Source of the DNA: Tetracentron sinense
Taxonomy: Eukaryota > Streptophyta > Magnoliopsida > Trochodendrales > Trochodendraceae
Length of the DNA: 64,000 bases
Assembly: GCA_015143295.1 (NCBI GenBank)
Contig: CM026570.1
Coordinates: forward strand, 7,154,047-7,218,046
Direction of reading: 5' to 3'
In this document: one piece after another, positions 21,851-33,701 of the stretch
How the letters are laid out: the number at the start of each line of letters is the position of its first letter
Position numbering within the stretch: the first letter of the stretch is position 1
Program-made: the position numbers and the translations under genes
Notes under the pieces: generated by a model
What the model was told of the DNA's origin: nothing
What the model saw: the letters and a program-made list of their open reading frames with translations, nothing else
Database searches by the model: none

Positions 21851-22728
21851 CAGGGGCGGAGCCAGTATTTTCTTGTAGGGGGTTGGTTGATTGAAAATGT
21901 TAGTAATTGCTGATGGATATGTGGAGAATGATTAGGTGGGTATGAATATTTTGGGTCTTAAGAGATGGGGATGCCTCATACATAGTCCTATTTTGACCAC
22001 AAACTTCGTGGGCCATCTCGCTGTTCATACATAGTCTACAGGCATTGTTTATCCCCATTGTCTCATGGCTATGTCAACAACAATGTGTAAAAGATATTTT
22101 TCCAAAAGTTTAGGGGCAGCTGCTCCCTTGCCCATGGCTATGTCCTATTAAACTATATACTTGCCTCCGCCCTATAAAATTACATATATAAACTAGCAAA
22201 GATCTCGTGCTATGCACGGGAGCGAACAAGCTTTTGGGGAAGAGCAGCGTCTGGTTTCCAATAGTCGTCTCAATAGGATAACTAATAATGCCCTAGCTTT
22301 AGTTGGGGAGAGTGAGAGCATTGAGGAGAGAGAGGAGAGGGGTTATGTTGAGGAGATCAAGAAAGGGAGAGAGACAGGTTAAGAATGGGTTTCCTTAGGA
22401 ATAGGGGAGAACCGGGAGAATGAGGGAGATTAATGTGGGGTTAGGAGATTAATGATAGAGAGAGATCTATTTCAAAGAAGTGTTTTGGAGAGGTGTTTGT
22501 TTTGACAACTCAATCTAGTGGGACCTAATTTTGACCAACTACCACATTTGTTGATAGGCCTTGTCTTTTATTGGTCCAAGTGAGCAGCTGACTTGGCATC
22601 AACCTAAAGAAAATGTGGAGCAATGGGAGATGTCATGTGATGTCTTATTTCTTTAGTGTGTGTGTATATATATATATATCAAAATTTTAGAGGGGCAACG
22701 GCCCCCCTTGCCCTTGGCTTCGTCCCTG
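21851..22728. mobile_element. hAT transposon, non-autonomous
   Basis: Termini CAGGGGCGGAGCCA and TGGCTTCGTCCCTG are inverted repeats, flanked by TATATGAC (left) and TATATGAT (right), an 8-bp duplication with one change. It is the same family as the 4018-4943 element. The interior (about 22095-22180) has a second inverted-repeat core with GGGGCAGCTGCTCCC and CATGGCTATGTCC, seen again near 42280-42370, so another insertion may be nested. No transposase. Confidence 0.88.
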
Positions 22729-23802
22729 TATATGATTCCACAACTTACTTCAAGGCCTTCCGAGTTCCTGCCAGGGCAATTGAGTTACTGAAATGGGTGT
22801 TTATGGTTTGATATAGGTGATAAGAGCTAGGTTTGGGATATTCTGTGGAGTAGGATTTTGACAGACTGCTAGTGATTAGTTCCGTTCATTCAGCATACTT
22901 CCATGGGGTCAGTCATTCTACTGAATTTGTTGATATATCACAATTGGGGTAGTCAGTTTGATTTCATGATGATATCAACCAAAAATTTTACACTGTCTCA
23001 GTTTGAAGTTCTTCATACTCTAGTCCAAGTCCATAGATTTGGCCTAACAAGGGTTAATTGTGCCAACTTCAACAAGGCAAGGGGGGTCAGTGCCTGTACA
23101 GCAGTGGATAACGCCATTTTGTATTAGACAGCCATGATAGTTAATTTATAATGGCCGTATGCCAATGAAGTTGTACACTAGGGTCCTTGAGCAGCAGACT
23201 GCCTTGTCAACAATGAATAAAATGCGATTTATACTATGACATAAACAAAGCTCTTCATTATTTCCAAAAATTGTTGAGTAATTCGTGAACTTTTTGGCAT
23301 TAATTCATGACTCAGCCATGATTGAGCAAAGAGGTAGCACAATTATTCAAAAGAATGATCCAAGGATAGAATTGATCTCAATCGGATCGTGATCAAGTAA
23401 AAAATTTGACATTAATATGAGGGGCCTTTACTTAATAGGGCAAATTAGGGGAGGGTTTTTCCACAACTCTCTCAAATTTCGTGCAAGTCTCGTCGACTTT
23501 TTAAATAAAGCGTATTTTTTTTAAATGTCAAGAATTTCACAAATTAAATACAAATTATTCGCAAGGTTTTTAAAAAGGCTGGAATAAACATTTAATATAA
23601 ATATGTTTGGTCACTTTTTTTCATAATTAATAATATTTATTTATGTAAAATATTTACCAAATTTTAAAAAGATTCAAATAAATGTATAATGTATAAATTA
23701 TATTTATTTATACTGAATCACCTGATAAAGGAGCCTGGATCGGAATTGGATATTTCCTCGATTTCCGAGACGCCCTCTAGCATGTATGATGGCTATCGTG
23801 GC
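22729..23802. other. spacer, nothing recognised
   Basis: AT-rich sequence between two hAT-type elements. Short open frames occur but none matches a known family or has splice support. Confidence 0.45.
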
Positions 23803-24206
23803 CAAGGTTTGAAATTTCGTTAAAATTTTGCGAAATTTCATTTTCGTCCAACCCCAAGGGCATCAGAACTGGCTTTATTTCGGAAAATAGATTTCGGCTG
23901 AAATTTCGGGTCAAATTTCGGATTTCGAAGATTTCGGAATTTCGGCTAAATTTCGGAAATTCATTTTTTAATAGGTTTTTTTAATTGTTTTTTTTATAAA
24001 AATTCTGTAATATTTCGATATTTTTATTGAAATTTCAAAAATTTATATATTAATTTTAAAAATAAAATAATAATATTTATATAAATATATAAATTTTTAA
24101 TAAAATATTAATATTTCGAAATTTCGCTAAAATCCCGCAATTTTTCAGGATTTTGGTTTGGGTTGGCTGATCGAAATCTCCTATAATTTCGAAATTAAAA
24201 ACCTTG
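23803..24206. mobile_element. hAT-type MITE rich in GAAATTTCG
   Basis: The ends CAAGGTTTGAAATTTCG and CGAAATTAAAAACCTTG are inverted repeats, flanked by perfect 8-bp duplications ATCGTGGC (23795-23802 and 24207-24214). The interior is filled with AAATTTCGG/CCGAAATTT words in both orientations. 404 bp, non-coding. Confidence 0.9.
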
Positions 24207-25587
24207 ATCGTGGCCTTCCGTTCCATATATTTTCTGAAAGTTTCTCAGAATTTTTTAATTTCTGGAATTTTGCCCTTTTTTTTTTGGTTGAATTTTCCAT
24301 TGCCGAATAATTGCCGACCGACTGTGACTATGATTACATGTTGAAGCCTGTGACAGAGGAGCAGTAAGCTTTGACGTCTCAAGCATCCAGACGATCCCAA
24401 TTACAATATAGGTAAAATCTCAGATTAATGTCCAAGGACTTGTTGGGTTGGATACTCATACAATTCAAGGAAACAAGGGTAGCTAATTCTATAAAATTCT
24501 GATATATTGTTGAATTGTGGTGGAAGCAGAAAATCAAGAAACTGGTTATAGTGATACTTGCCAAATCACCACCACCAGGGGATAGAGTCCCATGCAGTTG
24601 GAATCATGACTGTCCATGTCAGACATGTATCAGACTCCAACACTTGTGGAATTCTTACTGGATACTTTTGAAATTTATCATCTTCTATTAGTTATTTACA
24701 CGACATAAAATGGACATGCACCATAAATAAGTGCTTTAGTATATAAAGGTTTATAGGCACTAAATACTACATTATTACATTCATTTCATATTTACAAGTA
24801 TATGATATACACCATATGACATCCTTGTTAACAATGTCCTAAATATTGAAATGTTCCCTGAATCCTTGAATCTTTTGTTTTTTGGGTGTGATTGTCAATC
24901 TGATATCTCCAGTTATCCTATATTTTTTGTGGATTGTTGAACTGACATCTTGAATTCTTGAATCTTATTTTTTGGGGGTTGTTGAATCCGACATCTCACA
25001 TCCGTGTCGGATCCTATCTTTGAAATATATGATCATTTAAGGAGAACATGATCATTGTTCTAGGATATACTATATACATTGAATGCTACCAACAAACAGC
25101 TTCTATGCTTCTCCTTCTTCTGTAATGCTGCTATGAATTGGTGGAAGTTGCTTGAAGATGAGAGGTTCAAATTTCAGAGGGATGCTTGAAAGTCTCTAAT
25201 GCTCTTATATTTACACTCTCTAAGTCTCTCTAGAATGCAACGAAGCCCTTAGATTGACTTAGAGATGAACATATAATGTCACTTTTTAAGATTTTCTCTT
25301 GTTGATGCCTTCTTTATATTTGATATTATTCATTAACCTCAACACATACATTACGTTGATGAATTTAAAGCTCTTTTTTCACCAGAAAGGCAGTTATAAT
25401 TTGTTCAGTTCATCCATGCAAGTCTTTACTTAGTGTCTAGGCTATTTTTACAGCCTTATTGATTTATACTTCCTCAAACCAAATTATCATAACCAAGCCC
25501 CACACCCAGAATTAGTGTGTTACAAATGGTAATTACTATTCGTACACAGAACATCGTGATGTGTCCTACATTTGCATACCCTTCACC
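24207..25587. other. spacer, nothing recognised
   Basis: No gene supported. Some phrases (ACATCTCACATCCGTGTCGG, TCAGACATGTATCAGACTCC) look like dispersed repeat fragments, but no element ends are visible. Confidence 0.45.
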
Positions 25588-25616
25588 AAGTGGGTGAATT
25601 TCAATATAATACAGAT

Positions 25617-26133
25617 GATTGGCTAACTGTTGTTTCTTGTGCCTTCAAACGGGCTTTTGCACTACCCTATTATGGGTGTGATCTGAGGGTATTTTTTTTA
25701 TCCCGAGTAGGTGTAGATTGGGTATTCCCTTCTTCACTCCACAACTTCTTATCTTGCTGAGCTTTTGTTAGTGAGGATAGTGTGCGGAGAGCTATTTGAG
25801 AGGTTATTTCTGGGGTCATTTTGTGGGTGATTTGGAAAGAACGAAATAAGAGAGTTTTCAAGGATTTTCATTCTTCTCTCTCTCGCATTTGATCTTGTAT
25901 TCGTTTACTGGTATTAGAATGAGAATGGGCATCCATTCGGCATGATAGGGCGGATTTGGGAGCTGTGCTTGATGGAGCTCTTATGTTTCTCTAAGAACTT
26001 GGGAAGTCTAACTTGCTTGTGTTCCATTTCTTTTGTTCACTTCTTTATTTTGTTATTGAGTTTACATTCTTGGAAAGAGACTCTTTCCTTGTACCGCTCT
26101 TTGATTAATATATACTCATCATTATCGATAAAA
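25617..26133 (+). mobile_element. 5'-truncated LINE (L1-type) insertion
   Basis: A 517-bp insert lies between two 29-bp copies (25588-25616 and 26134-26162) beginning AAGTGGGT and ending ATACAGAT, with two mismatches. That is a long target duplication, as LINEs make. Plus-strand remnants read FFLSRVGVDWVFP, then VILWVIWKERNKRVFKDF, a motif typical of the C-terminal zinc-binding/tail region of plant LINE reverse transcriptases, then LERDSFLVPLFD before an A-rich end (CGATAAAAA). Several in-frame stops make it non-coding. Confidence 0.85.
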
Positions 26134-26162
26134 AAGTGGGTAAATGTCAATATAATACAGAT

Positions 26163-27422
26163 AGTTACTTCTACTCATAAAAAGATCAGGATGCATGGTA
26201 TATGTGCATGGCATTGAAGCTACCATTCAATGGTCTTCATCTTGTTGGTGAAAACTGTCGTGGAGGAGTGTCCCGAATTTCCATATATACTACTTGCCTA
26301 GGCTTTTCAAATAAGATCTCATCACTATTTTCTTTCTTCGAATGCTTTTCCAATGTGTGGATGAAATTCTATTTCCATCCCACACTGGATTCCATTATTT
26401 GTGATCTTTTGCAGCTTCTATATATATATATTGAATTATATCTAATTGACAAAGAAAGGAGAAACAATCACAGTAACCATTTTGTTGTGACTCCATCAAA
26501 CAGTATTTTAGACAAAGACCAAAACAGTTTGGATGGTGATTGGATCTCTTCAAAAGTCCTTAACAGAATAGGGAAGAGTAGACAAACAGTTCCACCACTC
26601 TTTACCCCATTTATTTTGGCCATACTTGCACATTACCAGCAGACCAAGAGACAGCCCCAACTGATAAGAGTTGACCTTTCTGAGCACATCTTTGCAATGG
26701 ATGCAAATACAGATGGGCAATGATATTAAAAAATTAACAAAATACCCAAATCCTCCAATCTTGTTTAGTCTCCACTTTCAATATACAAATACATTGCAAA
26801 TAAGATGTTTGAGGTTAGTCCCCCATATGCACAGTGGCTCTTAAATTTAATAAACCAACTTATGCTCATGTGTATGCGCGCGCACACACAGAGACAGAGG
26901 TGCAGATTCTCAAAACCAGATGGACTGGAGATTCTAATCAAGGTGGTCCCATTTGTATATTCTCATGTGTACCAGTTATATGACCACCAAACATGAGCTA
27001 AACTAATTCAATGGTCCATGCTTGAATATGTATCTATCATAATGATCAGCCCCAAGGAGGTTTGGGTAGTGTTGAAAATAGATCAACCAAAAGATCTACG
27101 TTGCATAACATAGTTCACATTTACATCTATAACACGAAGACGCTCGTTCATTGTAAATCAGAAGATCATTGAATTGCCAAGGTTTTTTTTTTGGTTAAAA
27201 AAATTGCTAAGGAGTTTGTTAAGGGCAAATGTTTATACTCTCTATCATACAAGCTCAAATTCAGTAGTTAAGAGAACCTTTAATTTAGTAGGTGAAGTAG
27301 ATTCCATTCCCAAACTACAAAAACTCAGAAGTTTCTCTACAATAAGGCCCTTTACTCTCCACCCCCCCCCAAATTTTACTCCTTTTTTTTTTGCTTGAAT
27401 GCAGTTGATAACCTTACTAACC
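26163..27422. other. spacer downstream of the AHP gene
   Basis: A chance open frame of 174 codons lies at 26202-26723 but shows no family motif and a composition like the surroundings, so I do not call it. The part next to 27422 should include the AHP 3' untranslated region. A GCGCGCACACACA microsatellite is near 26877. Confidence 0.45.
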
Positions 27423-28661
27423 TCACACCATCATTGGAATTGACCCACCAGCAGCCAAAATCTGTTGCTCCAGCTACAATCAAGAAGAAACATAAGACTT
27501 TTGAGACAAAGGCCTATTCCAAGCCAAATGGGGTTTCAACAAAAATCCTTGTACTCACCCTGAATAGAGTTTCAAGCTTGTTCTTCGCAATCGAGTACTC
27601 ATGTTTTACTTGCTGCAGGCACCTCAGACACCTGCACTAGGCCTTTTGATCAGAATATGAAGATTTTCATGGTTCTAGTCCTGATTCTCATATTGATTTA
27701 ACTAACATGGTTTATGGGAGAAGAAATCTGTTATGTGGGGTTGGGAAGGAAAACTCACCCTTGGATGTTCTTCTCTTCGCAGTGGTTGCGAAATGCAACG
27801 CAAGCTTGTGTAACTCTCCGAGCACCTATGCTGTTACCCATAGAAACCCATTTTCCTCATCAAACACTAATGAAAGAAACATGAAGATTAACTAAAAATG
27901 TTTTAAAATTATTTCTTGGGAACCATCTCAGATATCTGACTTAGCTACTAAAATGAAGATTTGATCCAAGTTCAAGAAATTTTCCAAGATTATTACAGTA
28001 GTTGATGAAGGGTCTTAAAACACAGACCAGAGATCCAAAACAGGTAGTTTAGGGGTCATATATAGTCAAGAAAAAAAAAAAGGAGAAAAAAAAAATCTGT
28101 TTACCAGAAAACCAAAGAGAGAAAAATTTGTAAATACCTGGAGCTGCTACCCTTCAACTGGTGAACATGGGCATCGACCTTTTTGAAATCTACACTCTGC
28201 TGATCTCTATACAAGGAAATAAAGAAAATGAAAACCCAAAAAAATAGAGACAGTGAGGTTCTTTTCAATATCTTCAAAATCAAACCATACTCAGTAAAGC
28301 AATCCAAATAAAGATAATATAAAATAAAGAAGATTGAAATGAAAAAATGAAAAGAAAAAAGAGGGAGCTTGAATCCTCACAGAGCTCTGGCCAAATCGTT
28401 GAGAAGCTTCTCAGAATCTTCAAAGAAGAGAGACACAACTTCAACCACGAAATCCGGGTTGCTCTCATCTTGCAATTGCTGAAGTTGAGTAAACTGATCG
28501 TCCAGAATTCCCTTCTCATCAAAGAAGCCATCATCAAAAAACAGAAAGAAAAAAAGAAAGAAAACAAAAACAAAACCAGAAGATTTTTTTTCCTTACTGA
28601 CCTCACGAAACAGGGATGCTGTGTAATCAACTAAACGTCTCTGCAACTGACCCACATCCAT
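27423..28661 (-). CDS. AHP: histidine-containing phosphotransfer protein (AHP), six exons
   Basis: Six exons with GT-AG borders: 28661-28602, 28511-28381, 28206-28138, 27830-27759, 27631-27559 and 27473-27423. They total 456 nt, a 151-aa protein, normal for plant AHPs. It relays phosphate from membrane cytokinin-receptor histidine kinases to nuclear response regulators. The HPt four-helix domain fills the protein: [20 protein letters not shown], then the phospho-acceptor motif [13 protein letters not shown] with the acceptor His at about residue 79, then [12 protein letters not shown] and [10 protein letters not shown]. The conserved Lys and Gly after the His are present, so this is a true AHP, not an AHP6-like pseudo-HPt. 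Split codons (Leu64, a Ser of the SSSS run, the Gly before CLRC) join cleanly. The sequence is most like AHP1 as I remember that family. It appears intact. Confidence 0.95.
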
Positions 28662-29077
28662 GGTTGCTTTCTTCTCCTTCCTCTGTACTCCCCTGTTTTT
28701 TTCACTCCTACCCAACTCAATTTCTTTCTTTACTTGCAGATCTTTTATGAACTCATTTCAAAAAGGGATCTTAAGATCAAAGATATAATAAAAGCTCAAA
28801 ATTCAAAAACCATGAAAGGGATTTGATGAATTTAATGCTCTGAGAGAAACCCAGTACCCCCAAAAAGTTCCTGCTTTTGAGCAGTCTACCAAAAAAGTCT
28901 CCTCCGTTTCTTTCCTTGTCCTCTGTTCTCTCACAGAATCACACCTCCCTAGTCCCTCCCCTTCTTCTTCCACCCCATCATTTATGAGCTGCCACCACCT
29001 TAAAAGGACCCTTTTCACATCCCATATTGTTAGCATGTAATCTTCACCTTTCCATATTCTGTTCAGTAATAATTGCG

Positions 29078-29110
<33 letters not shown>

Positions 29111-29975
29111 AACACACATATACACACACCAGTCACCACCCCACCTTCCTTTTTCTAATCTTTTATTTCTTTCCTTGGTTTTTCTTTTGTTTTTCCTCTT
29201 CAAACAGAGTTTTTGGGTTAAATTTACAGAAGGGGTGACGTAGAAGTGACTCTAGACCATGTTACCTCTTTATCTTTTCGTGAGTGAGAAGTGAGAAAGA
29301 ATATGGGAAAACTTCAAATCTTCTTCAAAGACTAGAGTGCAATATAAATATTATAAAAGGGCAGTCTAAAGAACATATCTATCTCCTCTTAACCTACTCC
29401 ATCTTTTCTTTTCTTTCTTATCTCTTCAAATCTCACCTCTCCTTTTCATCTTTTGAAGAATCTTATCAAATCACGCGCCATAGCTGTTCTTGTTCTTGGT
29501 TGGTTCGTTGGTTTCAAGTACCTCAAAAGGACAATTGGACATAAGATATACCTGCCCTATAGCCTTTGTTTTGACCCTTTTCTTTTGGGGAATCCTTTCT
29601 AGTCTTCTGTGGTAAAATGGGGAGAAAGGTTTGTTGTTCTTCTCTATTGTTATTGGGTGATGTTGTAATGCTGTATTCAATACATTGGTGAATTGTTTGT
29701 ATAAAATTGGAGACCTGTGAGGTGAAGAGATGGCACAAGTGTCGTAAGGTAGAGGCATCAAGGAGTCCATGAATGTAGGGTATCAAATGCTTTTTCACTC
29801 CTATGGGGATGATGTTGTAGAAAAGTGAAAATTCTTTAGGTTGATGATGGGTGCCCTGTGAAATTCTTGCTTTGCCTCTTTGCCAGCAGAGGTTTGAAAA
29901 CACCACCACAACCATAAGCTGAAATGACTTCTATCCTCTCTGACTGGAGATAGTAAGCTTGACTGCCTGAGGGAG
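28662..29975 (-). promoter_or_regulatory. upstream region of the AHP gene with CT microsatellite
   Basis: This segment precedes the AHP start and should contain its promoter and 5' untranslated region. A (CT)n tract lies at about 29080-29110, and pyrimidine-rich DNA at 29150-29210. No gene or element ends were recognised between here and the TRIM element at 29976. Confidence 0.5.
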
Positions 29976-30790
29976 TGATCTCCACGGGAGTGTGTTTAGC
30001 CCTTCATCGGTCGTGTCCTATGCGTTGTTGGTAGGGTTGTAAACTGAGCGAATTCGAAACGGATACTCGTTTATTAATATACGCTATTTGAATCCGTTAA
30101 GTTATCCGACGGATAATAAAAAAAAAAACAAATTTTGTATCCGCATCTGCAATCCACTACAATAACCAAATTTGGATAATATTCTATTAGTATTCAAAAT
30201 AACCGAATCTATTCATCCTATTACCAAGGCTGTATTTCAATACCCTAAAAAAATCAAATTTACATTTCAATAACCTAAAAAATCAATATTAATACTAATC
30301 AGTTGGATATTTAGCGAAGCGGATACACCGCTATCCGTATCCCCTTTGATTAGTAAACAAATAGTTTATTACCATTCGAATTCGACCTAACGGATATTTA
30401 TTCGGATAATTATCCTACTATTCGGATACAAATTCGAATTGGATCCGGATAATATCCGACTCCGTTTCTAGCCCTAGTTGTTGGGCTATAAATGTGGGGG
30501 GTAGGCAACACCTAAAGTAAGTGACTAGTCATTTTGGGATGATAAGTGCTCCGTGAAAAGTGGTATCAGAGCTAGGGGCAGTAAGGGCAGGGACAGATTC
30601 GTGGCACGTGGGGTCCACTAAAGGGTGGGTCCCCCTAATGAGGGCGTCAGGGTCTAAGTGGGAGAGCTTGTCACACGGGTGCTTTTAATCCCACATCGGC
30701 CGTGTACTAGGGGTTGTTGGGCTGTAAGTATGGAGGTTAGGTAGCACCTAAAATGGCTAGTCATTTTGGGATGGCAAGCGCTCCGGGACA
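29976..30790 (+). mobile_element. TRIM (miniature LTR retrotransposon)
   Basis: The right LTR is 30669-30790 (122 bp, TGTCACACGG...CCGGGACA) with the typical CCCACATCGG word. The left LTR is 29976-30560 and is about 132 bp once the nested MITE and its duplication are removed; both share CGTGT, GTTGTTGGGCT, TAGTCATTTTGGGATG and GCTCCG. Immediately after the left LTR is TGGTATCAGAGC (30561-30572), the primer-binding site complementary to initiator tRNA-Met. Only about 95 bp of interior separates the PBS from the right LTR and it codes for nothing, which defines a TRIM. No clear 5-bp target duplication remains. Confidence 0.85.
30032..30476. mobile_element. hAT-type MITE nested in the left LTR of the TRIM
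   Basis: Ends TAGGGTTGTAAACTGAG and, inverted, TAGGGCTAGAAACGGAG, flanked by perfect 8-bp duplications GTTGTTGG (30024-30031 and 30477-30484). GTTGTTGG occurs once in the right LTR, showing the uninterrupted target. The interior repeats ATCCG/CGGAT words. 445 bp, non-coding. Confidence 0.93.
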
Positions 30791-30843
30791 AGTTGAGATG
30801 AGTTTTGTGACAAGTTGAGATGAGTTTTGTTATGTTCATATCT

Positions 30844-32938
30844 GAGGTTTTTCCCAGATTGCTCATTTAGTATGGGGTTCTTCCCCAAATACTCAGGTTT
30901 TAAAAACTCTTCTCTAAATGCCCCCACACACTTGTGCATCTATTCGCACATGCGAACTTTTTCCATTTTATCCAAATCATTTGAAGAAAAGACTTTGAGT
31001 ATCCCTACCTCATTTCCGACGAGTTTTTCATTCCCACCTCATTTCCGACAAGAGAACTCCGTTCCCACCCCATTTTCGGCAAGAGATTTTTGTTCCAAGA
31101 GCGTTCTTTCCATGTTCTTTTCGTGAAAGAACGCCATTAACCGAAGAACAACGCTCATTTTTGGGTTTCTTGTGTTTTAAAAAAAATGAATTCAAAAAAA
31201 TTCTTGCATGTATGATTAATTCATGAAAAAATGTTTATAATCATTACATTTATTGTTCAAAATCTTAAATTTTATGTTATATATGTGTTTATATGTGTGT
31301 TTTTTTCATTTTCTATGACTTACTGTCGTGTTTCCAAGGTTGAAGACGACTGTATCGATCGGGTCGATATATTTTGTATTAGGTCGCTACATGAAATGCA
31401 CAAGGTCGATACATGTATCAATCTAGTGCATTTTGTATTAGGTCGCTACAGTCGATACATGAAATGCACTAGGTCGATACATGAAATGCACTAGGTTAAT
31501 ACAATGTATCAACCTAGTGCATTTTGCACGGGGTCGATACATTTTGTATGGGGTTGATGCATAAATGCACTAGGTCGATATATGAAATGCACTAGGTTGA
31601 TACAATGTACCAACCTAGTGCATTTTGCACGGGGTCGATATATTTTGTATGGGGCTGATGCATAAATGCACTAGGTCGATACATGAAATGCACTAGGTTG
31701 GTACATTGTATCAACCTAGTGCATTTTCCACGGGATCGATACATTTTGTACGGGGTTGATGCATAACTGCACTAGGTGGATACATGAAATGCACTAGGTT
31801 GATACATTGTATCAACCTATTGAATTTTGCACGGGGTCGATACATTTTGTACGAGGTTGATGCATAAATACACTAGATCAATACATGAAATGCACTAGGT
31901 TGATACAATGTATCAACCTAGTACATTTTGCACGGGGTCGATACATTTTGTACGGGGTTGATGCATAAATGCATTAGGTCGATACATGAAATGTACTAGG
32001 TTGATACAATGTATCAACCTAGTGCATTTTGCACGGGGTCAATATATTTTGTACGGGGTTGATGCATAAATGCACTAGGTTGATACATTATATCAACCTA
32101 ATGCATTTTGCATGGGGTTGATACATTTTGTACGGGGTTGATGCATAAATGCACTAGGTCGATACATGAAATGCGCTAGGTTGATACAATGTATCAACCT
32201 AGTGCATTTTACACGGGGTCAATATATTTTATACGGGGTTGATGAATAAATGCACTAGGTCGATACATGAAATGCACTAGGTTGATACAATGTATCAACC
32301 TAGTGCATTTTGCACGGGGTTGATGCATAAATGTCCTGGGTCGATACATGAAAAGCACTAGATTGATACAATGTATCAACCTAGTGCATTTTGCACGGGG
32401 TCGATACATTTTGTACGGGGTGGATACATAAATGCATTAGGTCGATACATGAAATGCACTAGGTTGATATATTGTATCAAGAAAGTGCATTTTGCACGGG
32501 GTTGATGCATTTTTTACGGGGTCTGTGCATTGTACCGACCCTGCGAGAAAAAAACTTCGGGAAACTCAGATTTTTGCGATTTTTTCATCGTTTTATTTTC
32601 TTCTTTCAAAACCAGTATAGATGGTAATGTAGGGGTATTTAGAAGATGAGGGGAGTGGGTGAGCTTCATTCATCTCATCCACGTACGTATCTTCTTCTTC
32701 TTTTTCTTGGAACGAAGAATTCTTGCCGGAAATGGGGTGAGAACGAAGATCTCTCATCCCCGAACCTAAATTCCTCTTCTTGTTCTTCTTCTTTCAAAAT
32801 CAATGGAGGGGTATTTAAGACTTTTCATAAATACTGAATTATGGAAAATGGATCATAAGGGCATTTAGAGAAGGGTTTTCAAAACTTAGATATTTAGAGA
32901 AGAACCTCATACTAGAGGGGTAATCTGGGAAAACCCCC
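30844..32938. mobile_element. Mutator-like (MULE) element with long TIRs and internal satellite
   Basis: About 80 bp at each end form terminal inverted repeats (left from GAGGTTTTTCCCAG, right to CTGGGAAAACCCCC; both contain GGTTCTTC and CTTCTCTAAATGCCC). They are flanked by TTCATATCT (30835-30843) and TTTATATCT (32939-32947), a 9-bp duplication with one mismatch, as Mutator elements make. Further in, CCTCATTTCCGACAAGAG-type units (three copies near 31005-31095) have inverted counterparts near 32710-32745. No transposase is present. The middle is a tandem repeat of about 100-bp units. Confidence 0.85.
31340..32530. repeat. tandem minisatellite of palindrome-containing ~100-bp units
   Basis: About eleven copies, mostly 99-107 bp apart (a few near 70-80), with centres near 31487, 31592, 31693, 31796, 31899, 31998, 32077, 32179, 32280, 32351 and 32460. 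Each unit has a near-perfect palindrome with arms GCACTAGGTTGATACA and TGTATCAACCTAGTGC, then TTTTGCACGGGGTCGATACA, TTTTGTACGGGGTTGATGCA and TAAATGCACTAGGTCGATAC. The whole array lies inside the MULE. It is not CRISPR: units are contiguous, with no unique spacers. Confidence 0.93.
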
Positions 32939-33701
32939 TTTATATCTTGTATTATGATTGATCTTGAGTTTGGATTGTAGACCTAGCTCAATTCCGCAAA
33001 ATTTTTAAGGGTTACTTGAATGGCAACTTTGTAACTTTATGTTTTCTTTTTGTAGTAATATATAATTATTTTACACTAGGGTTTCATTGAGAGAAAATAG
33101 AAAAATGAGGAAAGATCAGATAGCAGATATTAATAAACAGATCAATAGACCATTTGGTAATTGATCATTAGTCTGGCATTAGTAAGCTTGGCTGAGCCCT
33201 CGACCTCAAAATGTTACAAACATCTTATATCACAGCCATGAAGTAACATTTTCATAATCTCAACTAGAGTTTGGTTGAATCTTCTGCTAGAAATGACAAG
33301 TGAACCAGTTTACACCTCATGTTAGTAAGCATTTCAACTACATCGAGTAAGATGGGTCGAGCCCTCGACCTTAACGTGCCTGACCGTTAAAGCAGGGCTG
33401 TGTCACTGTCTGAACCTTTTACTAGATATAGGGTGGTACCATCCTACCTTTTCTTTCTTGGGTACATATTTCTATTTTGCTTACTAACTTTCACCGATGT
33501 AGAAGAAAGAGTATCTCAAGGACCACTTCTACTGTTCCTTTTCCTCCTGATATGAATGGCATCTAAGTGGACTCCTTAAGAAGCCAAATCTCATTGCCAT
33601 CAGTTTAGAGTATTAAACGATAACATCATACCAAAAAGCCTATAAGAATACAAAGATGTAGGGTGCGTGTTGGTAGCCATAAATTAAATACAGAGCATCA
33701 T

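Noticed and set aside
26202..26723. 173-codon open frame as a possible gene
   Set aside because: No recognised domain, no splice support, composition like the flanking spacer; likely a chance frame.
28280..28634. Frames overlapping the AHP 5' exons on either strand
   Set aside because: They read through AHP introns or the opposite strand; the spliced AHP model explains the region.
31340..32530. Regularly spaced repeats resembling a CRISPR array
   Set aside because: Units are contiguous tandem copies without unique spacers, in a plant genome, and lie inside a Mutator-like transposon.
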